A stretch of 64,000 nucleotides of DNA from Streptomyces fagopyri (GTDB lineage Bacteria; Actinomycetota; Actinomycetes; Streptomycetales; Streptomycetaceae). The notes beneath the pieces are model-generated. The model saw only the letters and a list, made by a program, of their open reading frames with translations. It was not told where the DNA came from and searched no databases. The position numbers and the translations under genes were made by a program. Below are positions 8,853 to 16,173 of the stretch, one piece after another. Each line of letters starts with the position of its first letter. Positions within the stretch are counted from its first letter, which is position 1. The stretch spans positions 4,402,001-4,466,000 of the forward strand of contig NZ_CP045643.1 in assembly GCF_009498275.1 (NCBI RefSeq), in the 5' to 3' direction.

Positions 8853-9743
8853 TCACGCGCGCCAGTCGAGCGGGACCTGCTTCTCGCGGTCCCAGGGCAG
8901 CTCCCAGCCCGCGAAGTGCAGCAGACGGTCGATGATGCCCGCCGTGAAGCCCCACACCAGGGCCGATTCGACCAGGAATGCCGGACCTCGGTGGCCGCTG
9001 GGGTGCACGGTCGTAGCCCGGTGGGCGGGGTCCGTGAGATCCGCCACGGGGACCGTGAAGACCCGGGCCGTCTCGGCCGGATCGACCACGCCGACCGGGG
9101 TCGGCTCGCGCCACCAGCCGAGGACGGGCGTGACCACGAAGCCGCTCACCGGGATGTAGAGCCGGGGCAGCACACCGAAGAGCTGGACGCCGCCGGGGTC
9201 GAGCCCGGTCTCCTCCTCGGCCTCGCGCAGCGCGGCGCGCAGCGGCCCGTCGGTCTTCGGGTCGCCGTCCTCGGGGTCCAGGGCGCCGCCGGGGAAGGAG
9301 GGCTGTCCCGCGTGCGAGCGCAGCGAGCCGGCGCGCTCCATCAGGAGCAGCTCGGGGCCGCGGGAACCCTCGCCGAAGAGGACGAGGACGGCGGACTGCC
9401 GTCCCGCGCCGTCGGCCGGCGGCAGGAAACGGCTCAACTGGAGCGGCTCCACCGTCTCGACGGCGTGCACCACCGGGTCGAGCCAGGCGGGCAGGCCGTC
9501 CTTGGTCACCAGCACGGGGGCGCCGCCCGGCGCCGCTCCACGCGTCGCGTGTGCGCCACGCGCGGTGTGCGCGCCGGGCATTGCGTGTGCGCCGGGCTCG
9601 CCGTGCGTTCCGCCGGTGCCTGGCTCGTCGTACCTGTCGATGTCGTACGTCTCCATGTGCCTGCTCTGTGTATCGCCGGCGTGCGTCCTCGCCGCCCCCG
9701 TTCCGTTCTCCCCCACTCCGGCCGGTGCCGTGCCCGCCGTCAT
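8853..9743 (-). CDS. Nudix hydrolase, CoA pyrophosphatase-like
   Basis: A 296-residue protein with a full Nudix box, [10 protein letters not shown] followed by [12 protein letters not shown], inside a domain resembling CoA/acyl-CoA diphosphatases (NudL). It would cleave CoA-type dinucleotides to 4'-phosphopantetheine and 3',5'-ADP. The ATG at 9743 overlaps the nth stop (ATGA), so the two are coupled. The first ~75 residues are not part of the fold and contain a run of GAH-x-x-(R/P)GAH repeats; a later ATG (METYDID) would remove only part of it. It is followed 4 nt later by marP. Confidence 0.88.
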   Translation of the reverse strand: MTAGTAPAGVGENGTGAARTHAGDTQSRHMETYDIDRYDEPGTGGTHGEPGAHAMPGAHTARGAHATRGAAPGGAPVLVTKDGLPAWLDPVVHAVETVEPLQLSRFLPPADGAGRQSAVLVLFGEGSRGPELLLMERAGSLRSHAGQPSFPGGALDPEDGDPKTDGPLRAALREAEEETGLDPGGVQLFGVLPRLYIPVSGFVVTPVLGWWREPTPVGVVDPAETARVFTVPVADLTDPAHRATTVHPSGHRGPAFLVESALVWGFTAGIIDRLLHFAGWELPWDREKQVPLDWRA

Positions 9744-10840
9744 CCGGCGCCCAGCGGAGGTGCCGGAATGCCACCCGCGTCGAGGTAGGCCTGCGGGGGG
9801 TTGAGGCGCTGACCGGGGTAGCCGCCCTTCTCGTACTTCAGGAGCTTGCGCGCCTTCTCCGGGTCCGTCTCGCCCTCCCCGTACGCCGGGCAGAGCGGGG
9901 CGATGGGGCACGCGCCGCACGCGGGCTTGCGGGCGTGACAGATGCGGCGGCCGTGGAAGATCACGTGATGGGAGAGCATCGTCCACTCGCTCTTCGGGAA
10001 GAGCGCGCCGACGGCGGCCTCGATCTTGTCGGGCTCCGTCTCGTCGGTCCACTCCCAGCGGCGCACGAGTCGCTGGAAATGCGTGTCCACGGTGATGCCG
10101 GGGCGTCCGAAGGCGTTCCCGAGCACCACGAAGGCCGTCTTGCGGCCCACGCCGGGGAGTCTGACGAGGTCTTCGAGGCGGCCGGGCACCTCGCCCCCGA
10201 ACTCCTCAGCCAACGCCTTGGAGAGCCCTATCACCGACTTGGTCTTGGCCCGGAAGAAGCCCGTCGGCCGCAGGATCTCCTCGACCTCCTCCGGATTCGC
10301 GGCGGCGAGATCCTCGGGGGTGGGGTACTTGGCGAAGAGCGCCGGCGTCGTCTGGTTCACCCGCAGGTCGGTGGTCTGCGCCGACAGGACCGTGGCGACG
10401 ACCAGCTGGAAGGGATTCTCGAAATCCAGTTCCGGGTGGGCGTACGGGTAGACGTCGGCGAGTTCGCGGTTGATACGGCGGGCTCTGCGGACGAGGGCGG
10501 TCGACGGCTCGGCGACGGGCGCCTTCTTGGCGACGGGCTTGGCGGCGGCCGTCTTCTTCACGGCGGCCGTCTTCTTCACGGCGGCCTTCGAGGGCGCGGC
10601 CTTCGAGGTGGTGGCCTTCTTGGCCGTTGCCGTCACCTTCCTGGCCGTTGCGGTCGTCTTCTTCGTCGTGGCTGTCGCCTTTTTGGCGGCCTTCTTCGCC
10701 GTCGGTTTCACCGGCGTCGAATCTGTCACCTTTGTCGTTTTCGTGCTTCCATCGGGGCGCTGTTCGCCCACAGCGGAATCGCGACGTACAGCCACCCGCC
10801 CAGCCCCCTTGGCCTGTGCTCTCACCGGCGATTTGGACAC
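9740..10840 (-). CDS. nth: Endonuclease III with an N-terminal histone-H1-like tail
   Basis: Base-excision DNA glycosylase/AP lyase for oxidised pyrimidines. Residues ~116-330 are the enzyme: helix-hairpin-helix LPGVGRKT with catalytic Lys234, catalytic Asp252 in VDTHFQR, and the [4Fe-4S] cysteines 301, 308, 311 and 317 (C-x6-C-x2-C-x5-C). Residues ~43-108 are an unusual Lys/Ala/Thr-rich tail ([16 protein letters not shown] and similar), like histone H1 or mycobacterial HupB tails, giving 366 residues against about 211 for E. coli Nth. The GTG at 10840 has no ribosome site but a TAGGCT -10 box 6 nt upstream, so the mRNA is probably leaderless and the tail is translated. It is the first gene of the nth-Nudix-marP operon. 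Confidence 0.95.
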   Translation of the reverse strand: MSKSPVRAQAKGAGRVAVRRDSAVGEQRPDGSTKTTKVTDSTPVKPTAKKAAKKATATTKKTTATARKVTATAKKATTSKAAPSKAAVKKTAAVKKTAAAKPVAKKAPVAEPSTALVRRARRINRELADVYPYAHPELDFENPFQLVVATVLSAQTTDLRVNQTTPALFAKYPTPEDLAAANPEEVEEILRPTGFFRAKTKSVIGLSKALAEEFGGEVPGRLEDLVRLPGVGRKTAFVVLGNAFGRPGITVDTHFQRLVRRWEWTDETEPDKIEAAVGALFPKSEWTMLSHHVIFHGRRICHARKPACGACPIAPLCPAYGEGETDPEKARKLLKYEKGGYPGQRLNPPQAYLDAGGIPAPPLGAG

Positions 10841-10846
10841 CCGGCC

Positions 10847-10852
10847 AGCCTA
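10847..10852 (-). promoter_or_regulatory. -10 box of leaderless nth
   Basis: TAGGCT ends 6 nt before the GTG at 10840 and no Shine-Dalgarno is present. This placement supports the long N-terminal form of Nth. Confidence 0.6.
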
Positions 10853-10942
10853 GAGCCCAGCACCGACATCCGCCCCGGACCCAGAAGATCAGCCTCCAAT
10901 TGGCCCCCTGCCGCACTGCCCGCGACGCCCGTGCGGCAGACT

Positions 10943-10956
10943 TGTGACTGATCACA
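10943..10956 (+). promoter_or_regulatory. Crp/Fnr-type palindrome upstream of crp
   Basis: TGTGACTGATCACA, with core GTGA-N4-TCAC, lies about 92 nt before the crp start. It fits the GTG...CAC half-sites of streptomycete Crp only loosely, because the spacing differs from E. coli CRP (TGTGA-N6-TCACA). Autoregulation is a reasonable inference. Confidence 0.5.
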
Positions 10957-10988
10957 CTGTTTGGACCGTCCAGCAAGATGGGGAACAC

Positions 10989-11012
10989 GCTCCCCTGGTA
11001 CCACGGGGGAGC
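10989..11012 (+). other. Hairpin in the crp leader
   Basis: GCTCCCC (10989-10995) pairs with GGGGAGC (11006-11012), with a self-complementary TGGTACCA in the loop. It sits 36 nt before the crp start codon, upstream of the ribosome site, and may affect message stability or translation. Confidence 0.45.
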
Positions 11013-11047
11013 AAGATCCCCTGAGCAGGTCGACAAGGAGAGAACTC

Positions 11048-11722
11048 GTGGACGACGTTCTGCGGCGCGCCCCGCTCTTCGCGGCGCTCGATGATGAGCA
11101 GGCGGCGGAACTCCGCGCCTCCATGAGTGAGGTGACGCTCGCACGCGGCGACGCTCTCTTCCACGAGGGCGACCCCGGAGACCGCCTCTACGTGGTCACC
11201 GAGGGCAAGGTGAAGCTCCATCGCACCTCCCCCGACGGCCGGGAGAACATGCTGGCCGTCCTCGGCCCCGGTGAGCTGATCGGCGAGCTGTCGCTGTTCG
11301 ACCCGGGCCCGCGCACGGCGACCGCCACCGCGCTGACCGAGGTCAAGCTGCTCGGCCTCGGCCACGGCGACCTCCAGCCCTGGCTGAACGCGCGGCCCGA
11401 GGTGGCCGCCGCCCTGCTGCGCGCCGTCGCCCGGCGCCTGCGCAAGACCAACGACCAGATGTCCGACCTGGTGTTCTCGGACGTGCCCGGCCGGGTGGCC
11501 CGCGCGCTCCTGGACCTCTCCCGCCGCTTCGGCGTGCAGTCGGAGGAGGGCATCCACGTCGTGCACGACCTGACGCAGGAGGAGCTGGCCCAACTGGTCG
11601 GCGCGTCCCGCGAGACGGTCAACAAGGCACTCGCCGACTTCGCGGGCCGCGGCTGGCTCCGCCTGGAGGCCCGCGCGGTGATCCTGCTGGACGTGGAGCG
11701 CCTCGCGAAGCGTTCACGCTGA
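11048..11722 (+). CDS. crp: Crp, cAMP receptor protein-family global regulator
   Basis: A 224-residue CRP/FNR family regulator. The N-terminal cyclic-nucleotide domain contains GELIGELSLFDPGPRTATATA, with the E-L-S...R-T phosphate-binding cassette; a dimer helix and a winged helix-turn-helix with recognition helix GASRETVNKAL follow. It is nearly identical, as I recall, to S. coelicolor Crp (SCO3571), which controls germination, growth and antibiotic production. The GTG at 11048 has an AAGGAGAG ribosome site and gives exactly 224 residues; the open frame extends further upstream without a good start. A perfect 36-bp palindrome terminates it. Confidence 0.97.
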   Translation: MDDVLRRAPLFAALDDEQAAELRASMSEVTLARGDALFHEGDPGDRLYVVTEGKVKLHRTSPDGRENMLAVLGPGELIGELSLFDPGPRTATATALTEVKLLGLGHGDLQPWLNARPEVAAALLRAVARRLRKTNDQMSDLVFSDVPGRVARALLDLSRRFGVQSEEGIHVVHDLTQEELAQLVGASRETVNKALADFAGRGWLRLEARAVILLDVERLAKRSR

Positions 11723-11749
11723 CCGCGTCGCCGTCCGGACCTGAGTGAG

Positions 11750-11785
11750 CGCGTGGGGCCCCGCCGTACGGCGGGGCCCCACGCG
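11750..11785 (+). terminator. Terminator of crp
   Basis: A perfect 36-nt palindrome centred on GTAC (half-site CGCGTGGGGCCCCGCCGT) starts 28 nt past the crp stop. No T-run follows, which is usual in streptomycetes. Confidence 0.85.
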
Positions 11786-12147
11786 TGTCCCGCTCTCGCG
11801 CGAGGAGCTCACGGAGGTGGGCCGGACGGACTCCGGACGCCGGACGGACGTCACGGCGCCCTCGCGAGCGGCCGCCGAGGAGTCCCCGCGGATCGACGGC
11901 GGCGGCACGCTGCCGGGGAGCCGTGGGCGCCCGCTGAGCGACCCGGAGAGGTACACCCCGGGCCGGTTCCCGGCCGGTTCACCGCCTGCCTCTGTGCGGC
12001 CCCAGGGCGGGGACCAGGCCCTGCCTCTGTACGCCCTTCCTGGGCGGGGACCGGGCCGCGTACCCGCCGCGTCGGCGGCCCGTGCTGCTGCGGGTCGCGC
12101 GACGGGCCGCCACCAGTCCGGCGGTCGAGGCGGCTGGGCGGCTGGGC
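11786..12147. other. Non-coding spacer between crp and the MBL gene
   Basis: About 360 bases between convergent genes. I see no gene, only a diverged pair of GCCTCTGT...GGCGGGGACC segments near 11990-12060. Confidence 0.4.
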
Positions 12148-12978
12148 CTAGATCAGACCGTGCTCCCGCAGGTAGTCCATCTGTGCCCGGACGGAGAGTT
12201 CGGCGGCGGGCCACAACGAGCGGTCCACGTCCGCGTAGACGTGCGCGACGACCTGGTGCGGCGACACGTAACCGCTCTCGACCGCCGTCTCGACCTGGGC
12301 CAGGCGATGGGCTCGGTGGGCGAGGTAGAACTCGACCGCGCCCTGGGCGTCGTCGAGCACGGGCCCGTGACCGGGCAGGACCGTGTGCACGCCGTCGTCG
12401 ACCGCGAGCGAGCGCAGCCGCCGCAGCGAGTCGAGATAGTCGCCCAGGCGGCCGTCAGGATGGGCCACCACGGTCGTACCGCGGCCCAGGACGGTGTCAC
12501 CCGTCAGCACGGCCCGATCGGCCGGGAGATGGAAGCACAGCGAGTCGGCGGTGTGCCCGGGGGTCGGGACCACGCGCAGTTCGAGGCCGCCCACGGTGAC
12601 GACGTCGCCCTGCGCCAGTCCCTCGTCCCCGAGCCGCAGCGCCGGGTCCAGGGCCCGCACCTTCGTCCCCGTCAGCTCGGCGAACGACGCGGCGCCCTCC
12701 GCGTGATCGGGGTGCCCGTGCGTCAGCAGGGTCAGCGCGACCCGCTTCCCGGCCTTCTCGGCCGTGTCGAGGACGGCGCGCAGGTGCACGTCGTCCAGTG
12801 GTCCCGGGTCGATCACCACGGCGAGCTCGGAGTCCGGCTCCGAGACGATCCACGTGTTGGTGCCGTCCAGGGTCATCGCGGACGCGTTGGGGGCCAGTAC
12901 GTTCACGGCGCGCGGGGTGGCGGGGCCGGAGAGGGTCCCGCCCCGCGGCCGGCCGGGAAGGGCGGCGGCGTCGGTCAT
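12148..12978 (-). CDS. Metallo-beta-lactamase-fold hydrolase
   Basis: A 276-residue MBL-fold protein. The metal motif THGHPDH gives the HxHxDH signature near residue 105, TPGHTADS supplies the next His, LTGDTVLGRG the bridging Asp and PGHGPV the last His. It resembles the LACTB2/glyoxalase II-like branch; LACTB2 proteins act as RNA endonucleases or thioester hydrolases. A winged-helix-like C-terminal region (residues ~215-276) agrees with LACTB2. The ATG at 12978 overlaps the stop of the Nudix gene by 4 nt, so the pair is coupled. Substrate unknown. Confidence 0.9.
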   Translation of the reverse strand: MTDAAALPGRPRGGTLSGPATPRAVNVLAPNASAMTLDGTNTWIVSEPDSELAVVIDPGPLDDVHLRAVLDTAEKAGKRVALTLLTHGHPDHAEGAASFAELTGTKVRALDPALRLGDEGLAQGDVVTVGGLELRVVPTPGHTADSLCFHLPADRAVLTGDTVLGRGTTVVAHPDGRLGDYLDSLRRLRSLAVDDGVHTVLPGHGPVLDDAQGAVEFYLAHRAHRLAQVETAVESGYVSPHQVVAHVYADVDRSLWPAAELSVRAQMDYLREHGLI

Positions 12979-13844
12979 GCCGGGGCTCCGCCGGTCGGGA
13001 CGTGCTTGGTGAACTCGTCGTGACCGGGCCAGGCGAGGACCACTTCGCCGTTCTCCAGACGGGCCCTGGCCAGGACGGGCGTGAGATCGCGGGCGGGCGC
13101 GGCGGCGAGGACGTCGGCCGCGCTGTCGTACGGGATGAGCTGGCGCAGGGTGGCGACGGTGGGCGGCATCATCAGGAGCTCGCCCTTGTCGTAGCCGGCC
13201 GCCGCTTCCGCGGGGCGGATCCACACGGTGCGGTCGGCTTCCGTGGAGGCGTTGCGGGTGCGCTGGCCCTCCGGGAGGGCGGCCACGAAGAACCAGGTGT
13301 CGTAGCGGCGGGTCTCGAACTCCGGGGTGATCCAGCGGGTCCAGACGCCCAGGAGGTCGGATCTGAGGACCAGGCCCCTGCGGTCGAGAAATTCGGCGAA
13401 GGAGAGATCACGAGCCACCAGGGCGGCGCGGTCCGCCTCCCACGCGTCGCCGGTGGTGTCGCCGACCACCGTGTCGAGGGTGGGGCCGGCCAGGAGGACG
13501 CCGGCCTCCTCGTACGTCTCGCGGACCGCGGCGCAGACGACGGCCTGGGCGGACGTCTCGTCGACGCCGAGCCTGTCGGCCCACCACGCGCGCGTGGGGC
13601 CCGCCCAGCGGATCCGGTGATCGTCGTCGCGGGGGTCGACGCCGCCGCCCGGATACGCGTACGCGCCTCCGGCGAAGGCCATGGTGGTGCGTCTGCGCAG
13701 CATGTGCACCACAGGGGTGGTGCCGGTGTCCTTGAGCAGCATGACGGTGGCGGCCCGTCTGGGGGTCACCGGTGTCAGTGTGCCCTCCGCGAGCGCGCGG
13801 ATCCGCTCGGGCCATTCCGGTGGATACCACTGCCCATTCGCCAT
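12975..13844 (-). CDS. Nudix hydrolase, NUDT19-like
   Basis: A 289-residue protein whose Nudix box is split by an insertion: AYPGGGVDPRDDDHRI, then about 30 residues later AAVRETYEEAGVLL. A long insert between the Gly-rich start and the REx2EE helix, plus the HMLRRRTTMAFAGGAYAYPGG region, is typical of NUDT19/RP2p-like members that hydrolyse CoA derivatives. It starts at ATG 13844 with a TAGCCT -10 box 6 nt upstream and no ribosome site, so it is probably leaderless, and overlaps the MBL gene by 4 nt. A joint role in thioester or CoA turnover is speculation. Confidence 0.88.
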   Translation of the reverse strand: MANGQWYPPEWPERIRALAEGTLTPVTPRRAATVMLLKDTGTTPVVHMLRRRTTMAFAGGAYAYPGGGVDPRDDDHRIRWAGPTRAWWADRLGVDETSAQAVVCAAVRETYEEAGVLLAGPTLDTVVGDTTGDAWEADRAALVARDLSFAEFLDRRGLVLRSDLLGVWTRWITPEFETRRYDTWFFVAALPEGQRTRNASTEADRTVWIRPAEAAAGYDKGELLMMPPTVATLRQLIPYDSAADVLAAAPARDLTPVLARARLENGEVVLAWPGHDEFTKHVPTGGAPA

Positions 13845-13850
13845 GGCCGG

Positions 13851-13856
13851 AGGCTA
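13851..13856 (-). promoter_or_regulatory. -10 box of leaderless Nudix-MBL operon
   Basis: TAGCCT ends 6 nt before the ATG at 13844, with no Shine-Dalgarno. Confidence 0.55.
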
Positions 13857-14471
13857 TCCCGAGCCGGGCGAATGTTCGAGGGGCCCAGGTCGATCTGGCT
13901 GACCGGGGCCTTTCCTCGCCCCCGCCGCCCTTACCGGCCCCGTCCTCCCCCTGGGTGCTCCGCCCCCAGCCCCCCGCCAGGGGGCGCTGCGCCCCCTGGA
14001 CCCTCGCCATCGCCCGAAGGGCTCGTCCTCAAACGCCGGACAGGCTGAGGGTGCGGGCCCGCGCCGGATGGTTACGGACGGGCTGGGGATGCCTGCTTGC
14101 GCAGGATGGTCACGGACGGGCTGGAGACGCGCACCCTCGCTCAAAGACCGAGGACGGGGTGCGAGGTGGTAGGCCCGCGCTGAAAGAACGGATACGGGGT
14201 GCTGAGGGGGCAAGCCCGCGCTGAAAGGTTGCGGACCCGCTGGAGGCACGCGCCCGGGATGAAAGGTGCCGAGCCCGCACCGAAGATCTCCGGCGTGTGC
14301 TGACGGTTCCGGCCGGGCGGTACGTCTTTCGGCCCGTCCGGCGTTCGACGACGACGAGGCCGTTCAGGCTGACGCGGGGGTCCGGGGGCGGCAGCCTCCG
14401 GGTACCGGCCGGGGCGGCGGGGGGCGGGACCCCTGGGCCGGGGCCACACCCACCGCGACCGCCCGGAGGGC
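13857..14471. other. Intergenic region with streptomycete-type repeated sequence
   Basis: No gene recognised. A CCCCCAGCC...GGGGGCGCTGCGCCCCC hairpin-rich stretch near 13965-14002 is followed at 14007-14046 by GCCCGAAGGGCTCGTCC and CTCAAACGCCGGACAGGCTG. I recognise that combination as a sequence found many times between genes in Streptomyces genomes. Diverged copies of GGGCTGGAGAC/GCCCGCGCTGAAAG follow up to about 14280. Such elements are usually remnants of a dispersed repeat of unknown role. Confidence 0.55.
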
Positions 14472-14942
14472 CTACGCCTCCGTCAGCTCCACCTGGATCT
14501 CGACCTCCACCGGAGCGTCCAGCGGCAGCACCGCCACCCCGACGGCGCTCCGGGCGTGCACACCCTTGTCACCGAGCACCGCGCCGAGCAGCTCACTGGC
14601 ACCGTTCACCACACCGGGCTGACCGGTGAAGTCGGCGGCCGAGGCCACGAAGCCCACGACCTTCACGACCCGCGCGACACGGTCCAGGTCGCCCGCGACC
14701 GACTTGACGGCGGCCAGCGCGTTCAGCGCGCAGATGCGGGCCAGGTCCTTGGCCTCCTCGGCCGTGACCTCGGCGCCCACCTTCCCGGTGACCGGAAGCT
14801 TGCCGTCCACCATCGGAAGCTGGCCGGACGTGTACACGTACACACCGGACCGCACGGCCGGCTGGTACGCGGCCAGCGGCGGGACGACGTCCGGCAGGGT
14901 CAGCCCGAGCTCCGCGAGCTTCGACTCGACGGCGCCGCTCAT
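14472..14942 (-). CDS. RidA/YjgF-family protein
   Basis: A 156-residue RidA-family protein, a trimeric enamine/imine deaminase fold that removes reactive 2-aminoacrylate-type intermediates. The YTSGQLP strand and the C-terminal VEIEIQVELTE strand are typical, but the catalytic Arg motif is not the usual G-x-x-R-A form: the region reads GVHARSAVGVAVLPLDAPVE, closer to the Rid4-7 branches. Substrate therefore uncertain. Its ATG overlaps the stop of the DUF4177 gene (ATGA). Confidence 0.87.
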   Translation of the reverse strand: MSGAVESKLAELGLTLPDVVPPLAAYQPAVRSGVYVYTSGQLPMVDGKLPVTGKVGAEVTAEEAKDLARICALNALAAVKSVAGDLDRVARVVKVVGFVASAADFTGQPGVVNGASELLGAVLGDKGVHARSAVGVAVLPLDAPVEVEIQVELTEA

Positions 14943-15100
14943 GCCGACCTCTCGCGCTTCAGGTAGGCCACCAGCTGCTCGGGGTTGTTCGGGCCGGGCA
15001 CGACCTGGACAAGCTCCCAGCCGTCCTCGCCCCAGGTGTCCAGAATCTGCTTCGTGGCATGGACGAGCAGCGGCACGGTTGCGTATTCCCACTTGGTCAT
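14939..15100 (-). CDS. DUF4177 small protein
   Basis: A 53-residue protein beginning MTKWEYATVPLLVHATKQ and containing GEDGWELVQVVPG, the DUF4177 signature. The function of the family is unknown. The ATG at 15100 has a TACAGT -10 box 7 nt upstream and no ribosome site, so it is probably leaderless; a longer frame to 15151 lacks both. Translationally coupled to the RidA gene downstream. Confidence 0.85.
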   Translation of the reverse strand: MTKWEYATVPLLVHATKQILDTWGEDGWELVQVVPGPNNPEQLVAYLKRERSA

Positions 15101-15107
15101 GTCGCCG

Positions 15108-15113
15108 ACTGTA
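15108..15113 (-). promoter_or_regulatory. -10 box of leaderless DUF4177-RidA operon
   Basis: TACAGT ends 7 nt before the ATG at 15100. Confidence 0.5.
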
Positions 15114-15143
15114 GCCGTTGCCGCGGAGGGCCCCGCGCGCACG

Positions 15144-15152
15144 TTGTCCACA
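15144..15152 (+). promoter_or_regulatory. Perfect DnaA box TTGTCCACA upstream of the ArsA-like pair
   Basis: Matches the high-GC actinobacterial DnaA box exactly, 43 nt before the start codon and in the gene's orientation. It is one of three such boxes in the window. Binding in vivo is not shown. Confidence 0.5.
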
Positions 15153-15182
15153 GCCTCCTGCGTACTCCGGCGGCGGACTGGT

Positions 15183-15188
15183 TAGGCT
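15183..15188 (+). promoter_or_regulatory. -10 box of leaderless ArsA-like operon
   Basis: TAGGCT ends 7 nt before the GTG at 15196 with no Shine-Dalgarno. Confidence 0.55.
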
Positions 15189-15195
15189 CGAAGAC

Positions 15196-16173
15196 GTGAG
15201 CAGGCTCCAGGTCGTCAGCGGCAAGGGCGGTACCGGCAAGACCACGGTAGCCGCGGCCCTCGCGCTCGCCCTCGCTACAGAGGGCAAGCGCGCCCTCCTC
15301 GTCGAGGTCGAGGGCAGACAGGGCATCGCGCAGCTCTTCGAGACAGAAGCGCTGCCCTACGAGGAGCGGAAGATCGCCGTCGCTCCGGGGGGCGGGGAGG
15401 TGTACGCCCTCGCCATAGACCCCGAACTGGCCCTTCTGGACTACCTCCAGATGTTCTACAAACTGGGGAGCGCCGGACGGGCCCTGAAGAAGCTCGGCGC
15501 CATCGACTTCGCGACCACCATCGCGCCCGGCGTCAGGGACGTCCTCCTCACGGGGAAGGCGTGCGAAGCCGTGCGCAGGAAGGACAAGAGCGGCCGGTTC
15601 GCCTACGACTACGTCGTCATGGACGCGCCGCCCACCGGGCGGATCACCCGGTTCCTGAACGTGAACAACGAGGTCGCGGGGCTCGCCAAGATCGGCCCGA
15701 TACACAATCAGGCGCAGGCCGTGATGCGCGTCCTCAAGTCTCCTGAGACGGCCGTGCACTTGGTGACACTGCTCGAGGAGATGCCCGTCCAGGAGACCGC
15801 TGACGGCATCGCCGAGCTGCGGACGGCGAAGCTGCCGGTCGGGCGGATCATCGTGAACATGGTGCGGCCCGCGCTCCTCGACGACGTCGACCTGGAGCTC
15901 ACGGGTGCCGTGGCCCGCGGTGCCATCGCCAAGTCGCTCTCCGCCGCGGGACTCGGCGGCGCCCGCCGCGGCGGGAACGCCGAGCGGCTCGTGGGCCCCC
16001 TCCTGGAGCAGGCGGAGGAGTACGCCGAACGGCACACCCTGGAGCGCGAGCAGCGGGCCGTCCTCACGGAGCAGGGCCTGCCGCTGCACGAGCTCCCGTT
16101 GCTCGCCGAGGGAATGGACCTGGCGGGCCTGTACCAACTCGCCAAGGAACTGCGTCAGCAAGGGATCTCATGA
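15196..16173 (+). CDS. ArsA/GET3-like ATPase 1
   Basis: A 325-residue P-loop ATPase of the ArsA/GET3 family. The deviant Walker A is GKGGTGKTT (residues ~9-17), and DYVVMDAPPTGRITRFLN is the switch II region. Unlike arsenite pump ArsA it has a single ATPase domain and no metal-binding Cys triplet, so 'anion-transporting ATPase' is only a family label. The GTG at 15196 is at leaderless distance from a TAGGCT box. It overlaps the second ATPase by 4 nt; the pair is conserved next to wblA in streptomycetes (SCO3577-3578 as I recall) and may form a heteromeric ATPase. Confidence 0.9.
   Translation: MSRLQVVSGKGGTGKTTVAAALALALATEGKRALLVEVEGRQGIAQLFETEALPYEERKIAVAPGGGEVYALAIDPELALLDYLQMFYKLGSAGRALKKLGAIDFATTIAPGVRDVLLTGKACEAVRRKDKSGRFAYDYVVMDAPPTGRITRFLNVNNEVAGLAKIGPIHNQAQAVMRVLKSPETAVHLVTLLEEMPVQETADGIAELRTAKLPVGRIIVNMVRPALLDDVDLELTGAVARGAIAKSLSAAGLGGARRGGNAERLVGPLLEQAEEYAERHTLEREQRAVLTEQGLPLHELPLLAEGMDLAGLYQLAKELRQQGIS

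Noticed and set aside
12148..13224. Longer MBL protein with a ~80-residue Arg-rich N-terminus
   Set aside because: The extension lies in the Nudix gene in another frame; the ATG at 12978 is coupled to that gene's stop and fits the family.
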